In this document: positions 46,073-46,081 of the stretch, in pieces | How the letters are laid out: every line of letters begins with the position of its first letter | Numbering within the stretch: position 1 is the stretch's first letter | Source: Enterovibrio norvegicus DSM 15893 | Lineage (GTDB): Bacteria > Pseudomonadota > Gammaproteobacteria > Enterobacterales > Vibrionaceae | DNA length: 46,081 nt | Assembly: GCF_900115495.1 (NCBI RefSeq) | Contig: NZ_FOWR01000041.1 | Coordinates: forward strand, 1 to 46,081 | Reading direction: 5' to 3' | Notes under the pieces: generated by a model | Told to the model about the DNA's origin: nothing | Seen by the model: only the letters and a program-made list of their open reading frames with translations | Databases searched by the model: none | Translations under genes and position numbers: made by a program

Positions 46073-46081
46073 TGGCGGAGC
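46073..46081 (-). tRNA. Probable 3' end of a minus-strand tRNA, perhaps tRNA-Asp (cut by the window)
   Basis: On the minus strand the window begins GCTCCGCCA, as expected for the acceptor 3' strand plus CCA of tRNA-Asp (5' end GGAGCG). A terminator follows 12 bases downstream. Only 9 bases are visible, so identity is tentative. Confidence 0.35.

Larger units (their letters stand above)
46041..46081 (-). repeat. 41-base direct repeat, copy 2
   Basis: Copy 2 of the unit at 45922-45962; it runs to the last base of the window and may continue beyond it. Confidence 0.9.

Noticed and set aside
1-46081. CRISPR arrays, integrases, transposases, toxin-antitoxin pairs
   Set aside because: I looked for regularly spaced repeats, DDE/tyrosine recombinase motifs and small paired genes and saw none; the only direct repeat of note is the 41-base unit at the right edge.

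Overview
The window looks like chromosomal DNA of a Vibrionaceae gammaproteobacterium. The gene order of bamE, recN, nadK, grpE-dnaK-dnaJ and a type IV minor-pilin cluster, together with pstC-pstA-pstB-phoU, ppk-ppx and phoB-phoR-pstS, is the arrangement I associate with Vibrio cholerae and its relatives. The genus cannot be fixed by eye. Coding density is high, no insertion sequence, phage or CRISPR array is visible, and no gene-free stretch exceeds 300 bases.

Layout. (1) 1-123 holds what looks like a minus-strand rRNA operon P1 promoter firing out of the window. (2) 124-3606 is a minor pilin cluster: fimT, pilW, pilX and pilV on the minus strand, with a divergent pilE-like gene. (3) 3651-7632 is the heat-shock chaperone set grpE, dnaK, dnaJ (minus), with sigma-32-type promoters before grpE and dnaK. 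(4) 7816-11027 (plus) holds nadK, recN behind two perfect LexA boxes, and bamE. (5) 11097-24022 is a consolidated phosphate region: pstC-pstA-pstB-phoU (minus), an ACT protein-ppk-ppx operon (plus) and phoB-phoR-pstS (minus), with Pho boxes before pstC and phoB. (6) 24178-30121 holds sbcD-sbcC (minus) and rdgC (plus). (7) 30198-34310 holds an M23 murein endopeptidase, trhP with a YfhL-type ferredoxin, and mepA. (8) 34513-45904 is an iron-acquisition island. (9) 45922-46081 holds two copies of a 41-base terminator/tRNA-3'-end unit on the minus strand, probably the tail of an upstream rRNA/tRNA operon.

The most notable system is region 8. Five tightly packed minus-strand genes (44398 to 37439) have the content and order of the petrobactin asb operon: two NIS synthetases (AsbA, AsbB), an aryl-AMP ligase (AsbC), an acyl carrier protein fused to an AsbE-like condensing domain, and AsbF 3-dehydroshikimate dehydratase. 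AsbF identifies the pathway because it makes 3,4-dihydroxybenzoate. A MATE exporter diverges from the operon. Downstream are an OmpR-type regulator whose receiver lacks the phospho-acceptor aspartate, and a TonB-dependent receptor. Fur-box-like sequences precede asbA, the regulator and the receptor. Together they suggest a catecholate-citrate siderophore unit covering synthesis, export, outer-membrane uptake and regulation, with the inner-membrane ABC importer encoded elsewhere.

The phosphate region is equally coherent. PhoB/PhoR sense and respond, PstSCAB imports phosphate, PhoU links transport to PhoR, and Ppk/Ppx make and degrade polyphosphate.
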